Source: Chara braunii (Eukaryota > Streptophyta > Charophyceae > Charales > Characeae). From it: 41,775 bases of DNA. Positions 18,614-28,137 of the stretch are shown here, piece after piece (position 1 is the stretch's first letter; each line of letters starts with the position of its first letter). Below the pieces are notes generated by a model, which was given only the letters and a program-made list of their open reading frames with translations, did not search any database and was not told where the DNA came from. The position numbers and the translations under genes were made by a program. Location: contig BFEA01000820.1 of assembly GCA_003427395.1 (NCBI GenBank), forward strand, positions 425,549 to 467,323, written 5' to 3'.

Positions 18614-18656
18614 CTACAAGTACTCCACACCAGGCATTATGTCCTGCTCAGAATGA
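18614..18656 (+). CDS. Candidate terminal exon of the MAPKKK gene
   Basis: A pyrimidine-rich acceptor (TTTCTTTCACCAG) ends at 18613. Spliced to the donor at 18168, the reading frame gives a short Ser/Tyr-rich tail and TGA at 18654-18656. Alternatively the acceptor at 18884 (CTTTTTTTCAG) gives a stop within two codons. Both agree that the protein ends shortly after the kinase domain. No transcript evidence. Confidence 0.3.
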
Positions 18657-18884
18657 ATCCTCCACTCCTTCGTTGCATCTTTGCTTCAAGTGGCACCAGA
18701 TTGTGACATCCAAATTTTGACGTGAGATATTTCCAATTTTTCCGTATGCTAACCGTTGGTGGCTCCATCTCTGGGACGGTATATTTGTGGTAAACTCGGT
18801 TACTCACTATTCTTTGATGACAAAAAAACATGATTTTCCTTCGGTGTTGTCTTGTTTTCGTACGAAGTGTGCTCTTTTTTTCAG

Positions 18885-19551
18885 TTGATACCGGCTGTTT
18901 GCCGGGACCGCAATGCGCAGCACTTAGCGCTCATCTCCACACTTACCTTTCCTTCTATGCACCACCAACTTCGCCGACGGATGACGAAGTCGCGGTGGGG
19001 GACATCCTGGCATATACTACCAAGGTGGCCCGCGAGTTTCGCACGCAGCGGTACGATAACAACAATGCACCGCTCATGTATGTGCGCATCCAGGTTGGGC
19101 AAGCGTCCTGCAGCGCTTTGCTGGATAGCGGCGCGTCTCGCAACTTCATGAGCCAGTCTTTTATGCAAAGAGCTGGCCTTGGCACACAAGTTCGGAGGAA
19201 CCCGACGGCGATCAAATTGGCGGATGGTAAGATGAAACAACTTCTCAACCGTTACATCGAGGCCGTACCGGTCTACTTCGCACCTCATGCATGCGAACCG
19301 GTAACATTCGATATTCTCGACACGGACTTCGACATCATTCTAGGAATGCCTTGGCTCGCAAGCGCGGATCACACGGTCAACTTCCATCGGCGGACTCTTA
19401 GCGTTCACGACGCCTTCGACGCAGAAGTGGCGTGTACTATTTCTCTACCGCACTCTTCGATCCGGTGCCAAGTGGTGACGGCCAAATCATTCCGGGCGAC
19501 TTGCGCTTACGAGCAGCCCGAGGAGATCGGCCTATGTTTCCTACGGCGGTA
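18885..19551 (+). pseudogene. Element D pol: aspartic protease (gag lost)
   Basis: Homology to element C's pol starts around 18900 (CAALSAHLHTYL; C has …LRDHLHTAV). It runs through AREFRTQRYDNNNAPLMYVR, the active site DSGASRNFMS (near 19127, canonical unlike C), FDIILGMPWLASADH and the ICRQVV-like C-terminus. TAG at 19550 follows a one-base frame change near 19548; the true frame continues into RT. No gag or 5' LTR precedes it: the 5' end is truncated, joining sequence about 230 bp beyond the putative kinase 3' end, right after a CTTTTTTTCAG acceptor-like tract. Confidence 0.85.
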
Positions 19552-20800
19552 GCCGACTCTTCACCCACAGACTTGTCTTCGGACCCCCGTGTGGTATGGT
19601 TGCTGGACGAGTTCGCCGACATCTTCGAGTCACCTACCGGTGTGGTGCCGGGTCGGCCGATCTCTCACGAGATCATTCTTGAGGCCGGTGCCGTGCCGCC
19701 GAAAGGTTGCATCTATCGGATGAGCGAGGAGGAGCTTGAGGTCCTCCGCGCACAACTCGATGATTTGTTCGCCAAGGGCTGGATCCGCCCGAGTAGCTCC
19801 CCATATGGAGCACCAGTTCTCTTCGTCAGGAAGAAGAACAAGGATCTACGATTATGTATCGACTACCGCAAGCTCAACGCGCAAACCGTCAAGAATGCGG
19901 GGCCTCTCCCTTGCATCGACGATCTTCTCGAGCGGCTGGGCGGTGCGAAGTATTTTTCCAAGTTGGATTTGAAATCAGGATATCACCAAATCTCGATTCA
20001 GCCGAACGATCGCTACAAAACCGCATTCAAGACTCGGCACGGGCATTTTGAGTGGGTGGTCATGCCTTTTGGCCTCACCAACGCCCCGACGACGTTCCAG
20101 GCGGCGATGACCGATGAGTTTCGTGCAATGTTGGACCGGTTCGTGCTGGTTTACTTGGACGATATTCTCGTCTACAGCCGGACATTGGAGGATCATCTTG
20201 GACATCTTCGACGAGTGTTGGAGACGCTCCGCCATGCCAAGTACAAGGCCAACCGCGACAAGTGCGAATTTGTCCGGCAAGAGCTGGAATACTTGGGCCA
20301 TTTTGTCACACCGGAGGGCATCAGTCCGCTATCGGACAAGATTCAGGCCGTCCAAGAGTGGTCGGAGCCTCGGGACGTCACAAATCTCCACTCGTTCCTC
20401 GGTCTTACCGGCTACTATCAGTGTTTCATCAAAGGCTACTCCAAGATCGCGGCCCACTTGAACAAGCTTCAGTGCGAGGATCGGCCGTTTGACTTCAGAG
20501 AGGAGGCGCGAGGATCATTCTTCGCTCTCAAAGCCGCGCTATTGTCTGCGGAGGTCTTGCGAATCTACGACCCGCTCGCGCCTACGCGTGTCATTACGGA
20601 TGCGTTAGGCTATGGCATTGGTGCAGTCCTCGAGCAACATGATGGTGTGGACTGGCACCCGGTCGAGTACTTCAGCAAGAAAGTGCCCCTCATGCATCCA
20701 TTGACGATGCACGCAAGAAGGAGCTCCTTGCCTTCGTCCACGCGCTCAAGCGGTGGCGGCACTTCCTCCTTGGTCGAAGCCAATTTCGATGGGTAACGGA
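19552..20800 (+). pseudogene. Element D pol: reverse transcriptase and RNase H N-terminal half
   Basis: RT boxes in order: LLDEFADIFESPTGVVPG lead-in, [72 protein letters not shown] (YLDD near 20152), EYLGHFVTPEGIS, LHSFLGLTGYY. RNase H begins VITDALGYGIG, where TDAS is usual. The frame is open from about 19552 to near 20700, where a one-base change throws translation out of frame at VPLMHP; the RNase H frame resumes as DDARKKELLAFVHALKRW. RT itself is intact over about 330 residues. GC-rich third positions distinguish C and D from the A-rich E and H family. Confidence 0.88.
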
Positions 20801-22534
20801 CAACAATCCGTTGGTCTTCTACAAGACCCAAGACACCGTCAACATCACCATCGCTCGATGGATGACTTTCATCGACCAGTTCGACTTCTTTCCTGATCAC
20901 ATTCCCGGGAAGTCGAACCGTTTTGCGAATGCTCTCTTACGGCGTCCGGATCATTGTACCGCAGTCTACTCGACGTTCGAGATTGACGACGACCTGCGGA
21001 ACAGCTTCATCCGCGGCTACCAAGCCGACCCCGAGTTTCGCGACAAGTACGCGAATTGCTCCTCTCCTAATCCGGCTCCTTCTCACTACCGGATCCAAGA
21101 GGGGTACTTGCTTGTCCACACGTGGGGGAAGGACCTTTGCGTACCGAGTGATCCTCACTTGCGTACACGGCTTCTTGGCGAGTTCCACGACGCTCCCTCC
21201 ACTGGACATTTTGGAGTCAATCGCACGATTGGCCGACTTCGCCAGCGATTTTGGTGGCCCGGCCTTCTCGGCGACGTCACGCGCTATTGCGAGTCATGCG
21301 AGGTTTGCCGACGCTGCAAATCCCGCAACCATCGTCCGTACGGCGAGTTACGACCATTGCCAGTCCCGTTGAGGCGAAGGGAAGCGATTGCCATGGACAT
21401 CACCGGCCCGTTCCCCAAGCACAAGACCGGAGTGGATGGGATTCTCACGATGGTCGACCGACTCACCAAGTTCGCCATGTTTTTGCCTTGTCGCTATCAT
21501 GCCAAGGCACCGGAGTTGGCCGAGGTTCTTTATGCCGGTTGGATTCGCACCAAGGGTTACCCTAAGGAGATCGTCTGCGTCCGCGACGCTCGGTTCATGT
21601 CCGATTTTTGGTTGGCGCTCATCAAGCGATGGGGCTCATCTCTCAAGCCTAGTTCAGCTCGCCACCCTCAGACCGATGGCCGGACGGAGAGGGCGCATCA
21701 GACCGCACAGGTTCTCCTTCGCACTCTCATCCGCCCCGACCAGAAAGACTGGGTTGAGCGAGTGTCGGATGTTGAGTTGTACAACTCTTCCATCCACCCG
21801 GCTATTGGGTTATCGCCCTTCGAGTTTGTGGCTCGCCGGTCACATCACCGTTGGACACTATTACTCCACGCACGACCGAGAGCGACGACCATCTTCTCTT
21901 CTTGCGTCGGATGCAAGAGCTTCTTGTCAAGGCACGCGACCAGATGGCTAAGACACAGCAGCGCATGAGCCAGTAGGCAAATCGCCAGCGTCTTCCTTGT
22001 CCATTCCGCGTCGGGGACCTCGTCTGGGTTTCAGCAGCGGAATTCAGCCTTGAACAAGACGTCTCTCACAAGCTCCTCCCGAAATGGATGGGGCCTTGGC
22101 CGATCATAGAGCCTGCTGGGGACGCATCCGAAGGACCCTCCTTCATGATTCAGGTGCCTAGCCACTTGCCTGTCTACCCAGTCTTTCATTGCTCCAAACT
22201 GGCTCTCTACACGCGAGCGGATCATGACGACTTTCCCGGGAGACGGACGCAAGACCCACCTTCTATGGATGGTTTTCAGGAGGTCGGCGACATCATCTCC
22301 CAGCGACGNTTTGGCAACAAGCCAACTGAGTATTTGGTGCATTTTGCCTACTGCACACATCGAGCTGACCGTTGGTTAACCCGTGCGGAACTGCAAGCGA
22401 CAGCCCCAGACGTTCTCGCACGCTACGAATGCAAGATGCAAGGCAAGCCGGTTTCCTCGGCTCCCCGCCGCGCCCGCGTCCAGGTTCAACCTTCAGATCG
22501 ACGGCTTTGCCCTCGCCCCGACTTGACTTCATAA
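20801..22534 (+). pseudogene. Element D pol: RNase H C-terminus, integrase, chromodomain-like tail
   Basis: RNase H tail FRWVTDNNPLVFY and RFANALLRRPDH, where the usual ADAL aspartate has become Asn. Integrase zinc site H-H-C-C (FHDAPSTGHFG … CEVCRRCK). Core: MDITGPF (first Asp), then VCVRDARFMS where relatives have VSDRD, so the second catalytic Asp is Val, then RHPQTDGRTERAHQ (Glu kept). A frame change near 21845 moves the reading frame; it continues as DDHLLFLRRMQELLVKARDQ, then TAG at 21975-21977 at a position that is Gln in E and H (QAN). Next RVGDLVWVSAAEF, YPVFHCSKL, and the tail YLVHFAYCTHRADRWLTRAEL. Ends at TAA 22532-22534. N at 22309. Catalytically dead by two independent substitutions. 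Confidence 0.87.
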
Positions 22535-22545
22535 GGAAGGGGGGG
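22535..22545 (+). other. Polypurine tract of element D
   Basis: GGAAGGGGGGG follows the pol stop and directly precedes TGTTACATGC, the LTR start. Confidence 0.75.
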
Positions 22546-23475
22546 TGTTACATGCAGCGCGTGCACACACGGGCCATTTTGCAGGCCCGACGGTGTTCAG
22601 GCCAAAGGCCGAAAGCCTGAATTGCAGGCCGAAAGCCTGAAATCCAGGGCTTACAGGCCCCCTGTCGGCTCAGCACGAAAGCCTGAAGTTCAGGGCCTAT
22701 CCCTGGTCGTTTCAGACTAAAAATGGCAACAGCCTTTTTAGCCTGAAACGAAGGGCCATTTTCGGTCGTTCATCAGAACGACCTGCCCTGAAACTCAGGC
22801 ACCGAACCAGGGTTTCGGAAACAGACTATTATTAGTCTGTTTCCCACGCCAGCCTCAAGCAGGCTGCTGCATGCCAGCCCCTGGCACACTTCGGCATTGG
22901 CAAGAGCTGCCTCCTCAGCCTGACTGGCCTCCAGTAGTCAGGAGGCAAGCCGAGGTAGTACATAGGACTTCCCAGGCACTTCCGAGGTAGGCAGTTGGCA
23001 GTTGTAGTCTTCAGGATTCGGGAGCAGCACTCTGGAGGGAGCGCTGCGTAGTAGTAGTTGTAGCGTTAGTTAGTAGTCTTCAGCGCAGGGCGCAGTTGGT
23101 AGCTGTAGTCTCCAGTGCTGGGCGCCATAGCTAGGTAGTACTAGAGAGAGAGAGAGAGAGAGAGCTTGGGCGGAGGCCAGAGATACCTACCTGCAGCGCC
23201 GTTGCTCCAGATTCGTCTTCGAGGTACCTGCAGCACAGCGCCAACATCACAGGTTAGTACCTGGTTCGTAACAGAGAAAGAGAGAGAGTTCTTCTTCTTC
23301 TTCTCAGTCCACCATCTCTTCTCTCCCTCTCACTTCTGACTTCACTGCATCTGCAGACTATGAGAGAAGAGATACAGAGCTTGGTGACATTTGATCCAGA
23401 CTCGACTTTCGGGGGTTCAGACATGGCAACGAGGGACTATTTGGGATTGGTGACCAAGACTTGGTGTTAACGACA
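22546..23475 (+). repeat. 3' LTR of element D (right end approximate)
   Basis: It starts TGTTACATGCAGCG after the polypurine tract. A diverged second copy of the first about 370 bp is at 41407-41775, confirming it as an LTR. The first 300 bp are packed with GCCTGAA/TTCAGGC and GGCCC modules in both orientations. Further on are a short GA run (about 23140-23163) and a CTTCTT run near 23290. The end TAACGACA at 23475 mirrors the TGTTA start but is not confirmed by a partner copy; it could extend towards 23856. Confidence 0.6.
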
Positions 23476-23856
23476 TTCCCATCTTCCTCCCTCCTTTCGT
23501 CTGATCCTTATCTCTTCGTCTGTGTATGTCTGGACCTGGCGCTTTCTTCCTGTGTGCAGGGCCAGGCTCCTTCACACTCGGTGATGGATACAATGCATGT
23601 TTAGTCTGAGCTCAAACATTGATTGGGCTAATTCGTAGCACTCTAGCATTCTGCTTCTTCACCTGAATGAGGTCAGTCCTGGCAGGTCAGTCTTTGTATC
23701 AAAGTCTTCCCTGCGCTCTTCAGCATCTTTATGTCTGAATGAGAATGTACATTGCTTGTCGAGATTCTACTCGTACTGCATTCTCTATCCAGTCCTTTTC
23801 ATCACATTGCAGACTCTCGGTTTATTACGTACATTGCATATCTGTGCATGTGACGG
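23476..23856. other. No gene recognised; between the D LTR and element E
   Basis: Pyrimidine-rich start, then ordinary sequence with no domain in any frame. The last 5 bases before element E (GACGG, 23852-23856) would be E's target duplication, but E's far end is outside the window. Confidence 0.4.
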
Positions 23857-24711
23857 TGTCGACCCCGAGTGTTTGAACCCGTGACATGTGTTTTGACAGT
23901 TGTTGTTGTGTGTCGTAGGTCTGTGTAGTGGTAGGGGTTCGATCTGTAGGTCTATCGAGTAGGAGTCACAGCCCTGTAGAGGTCGTAGCTGTAGGGATCC
24001 TGAAAGGTCAAGGTCGTAGCTGCTACAGTCCTGAGAGGTCAAGGTCCTAGCTGCTACAGTGCTCGAAAGGCCAAGTCCACAAACTTCCAGAAGGTCCGGA
24101 AGTGGCCTTTCGAAGCTGCACATGTTTGAGACAAAGGCAAGTGGGCAAGTGGTGGAGTCTCCCCGTGCTAAGTCAGCAGTCCCAGTCCCAGTCAGTCCTA
24201 GTTCAGTCCAGCAAGTAACGTATGGGACTGTGGGCGCCACGGGCATGGGAAAGGGCCAGACCAAAGAGCTACAGAAGTATAAATTGAGAGGCAGCGACCA
24301 GCCATGGATTCATTCCTGCGTGAGCCATGCGGAAGCGCTGCCATAGCGACTTGTGCGAGGTGGTCTGCACTGAGCCCGAGGACGAAGAGGGCGAGAAGGA
24401 AGTTAGCCATAGCGATAGGGTAGCAGCGGCCATAGCCGCCATAGCTGTAGGTGTATGCGGGTGTGTGTGAGTGTACAGGGTGTTGCATGTGGGATATCCA
24501 GGGTGATCCTGTGTGCGAACAGCAGTGTTGAGTAAGCGGCGAATAGAGAGTTGTACAGGCAATGTGCCGCCATAGCCGTCTGAAGTGAACTTGTATCTGA
24601 GCTGCGTTCTTGGTACTATATCTCTGAGTTTTGAGTGGGCGCTTGACGCCAGTTTGCTGCACAACCTCTTTGCATGCATGCGGAGTGTGAATGAAAGCGA
24701 GTCTGATTGCA
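23857..24711 (+). repeat. 5' LTR of element E (855 bp)
   Basis: It starts TGTCGACCCCGAG and ends GATTGCA, followed by one base and the PBS. Its first about 510 bp match 40922-41406. It contains a repeated GGTCAAGGTCGTAGCTGCTACAG module near 24005-24060. If the LTR really begins at a TGAAATGG sited like 40836 next to the polypurine-like GGCGGGAT, about 86 bp would be missing here; the sequence left of 23857 does not match. Confidence 0.75.
24278..24284 (+). promoter_or_regulatory. TATA box in element E 5' LTR
   Basis: TATAAAT in AGAAGTATAAATTGAG; the 3' copy has CATAAAT at the same place. Position about 420 bp into the LTR suits a U3 promoter. The transcription start would lie some 30 bp downstream. 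Confidence 0.45.
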
Positions 24712-24712
24712 C

Positions 24713-24727
24713 TGGTATCGGAGCTGG
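24713..24727 (+). other. Primer binding site of element E (initiator tRNA-Met type)
   Basis: TGGTATCGGAGCTGG, two bases beyond the LTR's terminal CA. It differs by one base from TGGTATCAGAGC over the first 12. It is identical to the minus-strand site at 3259-3273, tying that remnant to an E-like family. Confidence 0.75.
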
Positions 24728-24883
24728 TACCCGCTATCCGATGCGCCATCGTCGTTGCAGCAGGAGAGAGACGCGCGCCATAGGGCGCCACAGTTGAAGA
24801 GCGCCACCGTGAAGAAGTAGTCTGCATAGCTCCGCTGCGGAAGGAGGTGCCGCGTACTTGCCAGGAAGACAACGACGAAGAAG

Positions 24884-24940
<57 letters not shown>

Positions 24941-26175
24941 ACTGAGCGATACAAGATTGGTTGGCTACGCACCTGCGCTGAAGACATCACCAGAGAGAGA
25001 GAGAGAGAGAGTTGAGTGATACAGTGCAGTTCGACGAAGAAGGGAGTGGCGGCCATACCGCAGAGCTGGGACACGGGGTTGACGAAGGAAGGAGAAGTGG
25101 AGAAGGGAGGAGAGACCGGAGAGGAAGAGGAAGACAAACCTGAGGAAGGAGGAAGGAGGGACAACGAAGTTGAAGACAGACATAGCCAAGGGTGAAAAAA
25201 AAAAGAAAAAAAAAANNNNNNNNNNNNNNNNNNNNNNNNNNNNNNNNNNNNNNNNNNNNNNNNNNNNNNNNNNNNNNNNNNNNNNNNNNNNNNNNNNNNN
25301 NNNNNNNNNNNNNNNNNNNNNNNNNNNNNNNNNNNNNNNNNNNNNNNNNNNNNNNNNNNNNNNNNNNNNNNNNNNNNNNNNNNNNNNNNNNNNNNNNNNN
25401 NNNNNNNNNNNNNNNNNNNNNNNNNNNNNNNNNNNNNNNNNNNNNNNNNNNNNNNNNNNNNNNNNNNNNNNNNNNNNNNNNNNNNNNNNNNNNNNNNNNN
25501 NNNNNNNNNNNNNNNNNNNNNNNNNNNNNNNNNNNNNNNNNNNNNNNNNNNNNNNNNNNNNNNNNNNNNNNNNNNNNNNNNNNNNNNNNNNNNNNNNNNN
25601 NNNNNNNNNNNNNNNNNNNNNNNNNNNNNNNNNNNNNNNNNCTATGGTACTTGCTGAGTCTGAGTCTGTTTGTCTCTTCTTTCTGCATTGAGTCTCTTCT
25701 GTCCAGGTGATAGGACTCCGTGTATGAAGGATAGGGCCTCGTTGACCAAACCCACACGGGCTGAGCAGGGCTAAAGACTGTGTTTGACGACTCGACTGTC
25801 CCGGGGGACACGAACCCTCCCAAGGACCGGTACTGACCGGCGGGCTGCTCGGTGTGGCACAGTAGGCCCAAAATTCGAGTTGTGGGCTGCACAATGAGTC
25901 GTTTAAGTCTTGAGAGAACCTGCTGACCGCGTCGTCCTGTCTGCTGACCGCGTCGTCCTGAGCAGTTACGGGGGATCTCCTTAAATGCCTCCTGGTCAGC
26001 AACAGGTTCTGTAGTAATGACTGTAGTGATTAGAGTCTAGGCTAGAAACCATAGTTGACAGGGCTCTCTACGAACCCTGTGGTCCATAGATCGAGTCAAT
26101 CTTAAGTTGAGTCAGTTAGGGGGAGAGTCTAAGTGGTGAGGAGCGGAACTGTCACTTGGTTGTGCACCTTTCACC
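24728..26175 (+). other. Element E leader with microsatellites and a 426-base gap
   Basis: Non-coding. Contains (GA)n at about 24890-24938 and 24992-25011, a GA-rich stretch, an A-run into N 25216-25641, and a 21-bp tandem duplication (CTGCTGACCGCGTCGTCCTG, 25920-25960). A leader this long before gag also occurs in H (about 0.94 kb). Frames across the gap are artefacts. Confidence 0.6.
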
Positions 26176-28137
26176 ATGGTTGACACGCGTAGTGGATAGA
26201 GCACCCCCCCTTACACAGCAGAACAGGAGGCGAAAACCACCGCCCTCCTGAAAGAGAAAAGAGAGGAGGAGGCCAAGAAGAGGGCCCTGCTGGAAGAACA
26301 GGCGGCGAAAATGAGAAAGATTGAGGAGGAGATGGCCAGAGAGAGGGAGAGGCTAAAGAGAGAAGAAGAAGAGAAGCTCAAGGCGGTAGAAGAGGAGGAA
26401 GAGGAGAAGAACAACCACTGGAAAGGCGAAGGGCAGGAGGAAGAGGTGAATCCAGTGGCACGAAAGAAGATCAAATGGAGAAGAAAATTACAGAATGGCT
26501 TGCTGGTTTGTCCCCGGGGGAAGAAGAAGAGGCACTGATGTATGTGCCTAGGGAAGAACAAGAGGTGGCCATGAGAGAGTGGGATGCAGAAGAAGACCCA
26601 CTCAAGCGGCAAGCGATGGAGGATGAGAAGAGGATGAAGTGGAAGTTCTGATTAATGAGGGAGAGAAAAAGGAGAATGAGGCGGCAAGTGAGGCGGCGAA
26701 AGAATTGGAAGAGGTGAAGAAGCAGAGAGACCAGATGGCGACGCAGCTGGATCTACTGGGGAAAATGGAGATAATGGCAAGAAACATAGAGCGCCTGGCA
26801 CAAGTCCAGGAAGCAATATTTATTTGGTAGAGGTCGAGACATTGCCTTACGCTCTATATGGCTGGGGCTTAGGGATTTCGCCAGGTAATTGGCGACGCAG
26901 GTGGGCTCAGAGGTGAGGGCCCGCCTAGAGGGCAGGAAACGTTTTTGTACGGGCGCCATAGAAGGCACCAGATTGACTGCTCCCAAGGAGTAGGAAGCAC
27001 GGTCCCGAAGGGAGCCTGTCAAGGTCAAGTTCCCTGACTCTTATAGTGGGAAGAGAGAGGAGAATTTTGACAATTGGGAAGCCAATGGCAAAACCTACGT
27101 CCATCTGCAGAATGTGTCCTTGGACGAGCATGTCCTGATAGCTATTCATGCCCTTCGCGATGAAGCAACAAGCTTCGCCCGTTCCTTGTGCCGCGCTGCT
27201 AACTGTAATGATGATCTAGTCGCCTATTCTGCATTCACTCCCCTCACCGACTTCCTTAAGTTATTGCACGAGCGGTTTGTAGACGTTACACGTAGTGTCA
27301 AAGCCTCTGGTAGATTGCAAACCATCCACTCTCGTCAATGGAAGAGTGCCAGAGCACTTAAGGGCGTGATGGATGAGCTGGTCGCCATCCCGGACCATGG
27401 GGTCACAGAGACCCAATTGGTCAACCTCTTTTACCGGGCTATGCCCGAACAATTACGAGGGCACTTCTTCGAGAAGAGCCAGCAGCCCACCATGACCTAC
27501 GACGCATTGAGCAGGGAAGTGGTGGCGTTCGAGGCGACGTCCATGTCAATTTCCACTTTTTGGCATAAGGACCTGGATAAGGGTAAAAAGTGGAAGGGTC
27601 ACACCATCTCGGGTCAGGTCAAGACCAAGGACCGCTTGATCCTTACGTTAGATGAGGGTGGTGTCGACGAGGTCCCCTACGAGCAGATTGAGTGGGGACT
27701 AGAGGAGGAGGACAGTGGCGTTAGCCAGGGGAGGACTTACGCTGTTGTCGCGGCTGGAGGGAGACCGCAAGGAGGAGGTAGAGGCCAGGGCCAAGGGGGG
27801 CGGGCCTCAGGGGGCCGTTCCTAGGGCGATCGGGGGGCTGGTAGTAGAGGAGGAAACCGCCAAGCGGGAGGAAGGGGTCAAGGTCCCCCGCAACCGTTCA
27901 GGGAATAGGTCCTCGAATAGGGGTAATAGATCACCCTATAGGAGAGGAGGATGGCACCCAGGTTTGCCACAGGGTAGGCCTTGGGAGGACTTGGGCTTGG
28001 ACCAGCGCGTCTGGCAACAGCGTGTGGACCAGGGGCAGTGCATTTATTGCGGTGACCCTGGCCACATCATCAAATATTGTCCAAAGTACAGAGAGGCCCG
28101 AGGGGCTGCCCAGGGGTCAAAAGGCAGCCGCCGGTAG
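26176..28137 (+). pseudogene. Ty3/gypsy gag polyprotein, element E
   Basis: ATG 26176 starts MVDTRSG then TAG at 26197-26199. Next comes a very charged helical block (KEKREEEAKKRALLEEQAAK, RERERLKREEEEKLKAVEEE), likely coiled coil, and a second one (EAAKELEEVKKQRDQMATQL). Frame changes occur near 26470, 26640 and 26830-27000. The gag core is intact from about 27114 to 27824 (FADxTRSV, ALKGVMDELVAIPDH, LPEQLRGHF-like), with an RG-rich end (GGRPQGGGRGQGQGGRASGG). TAG at 27822-27824, then another frame carries RSGNRSSNRGNRSPYRRGGW and the CCHC knuckle CIYCGDPGHIIKYC (28039-28080), ending TAG 28135-28137. The protease frame overlaps the end of gag by about 60 bases in the -1 register. Confidence 0.82.

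Noticed and set aside
23785-24264. Minus-strand 159-codon frame, with a similar frame at 40847-41335
   Set aside because: Its repetition is explained by the two LTRs of element E; it runs antisense to the LTR with no domain.
24965-26002. 300-345 residue frames across 25216-25641
   Set aside because: Most of their length is an assembly gap; the flanks are GA-rich leader of element E.
28077-28137. Frameshift heptamer for element E like that of A, B and C
   Set aside because: Gag and protease overlap in the -1 register, but no X_XXY_YYZ heptamer is in frame in the overlap, and frame damage nearby makes the register uncertain; H shows a different offset.
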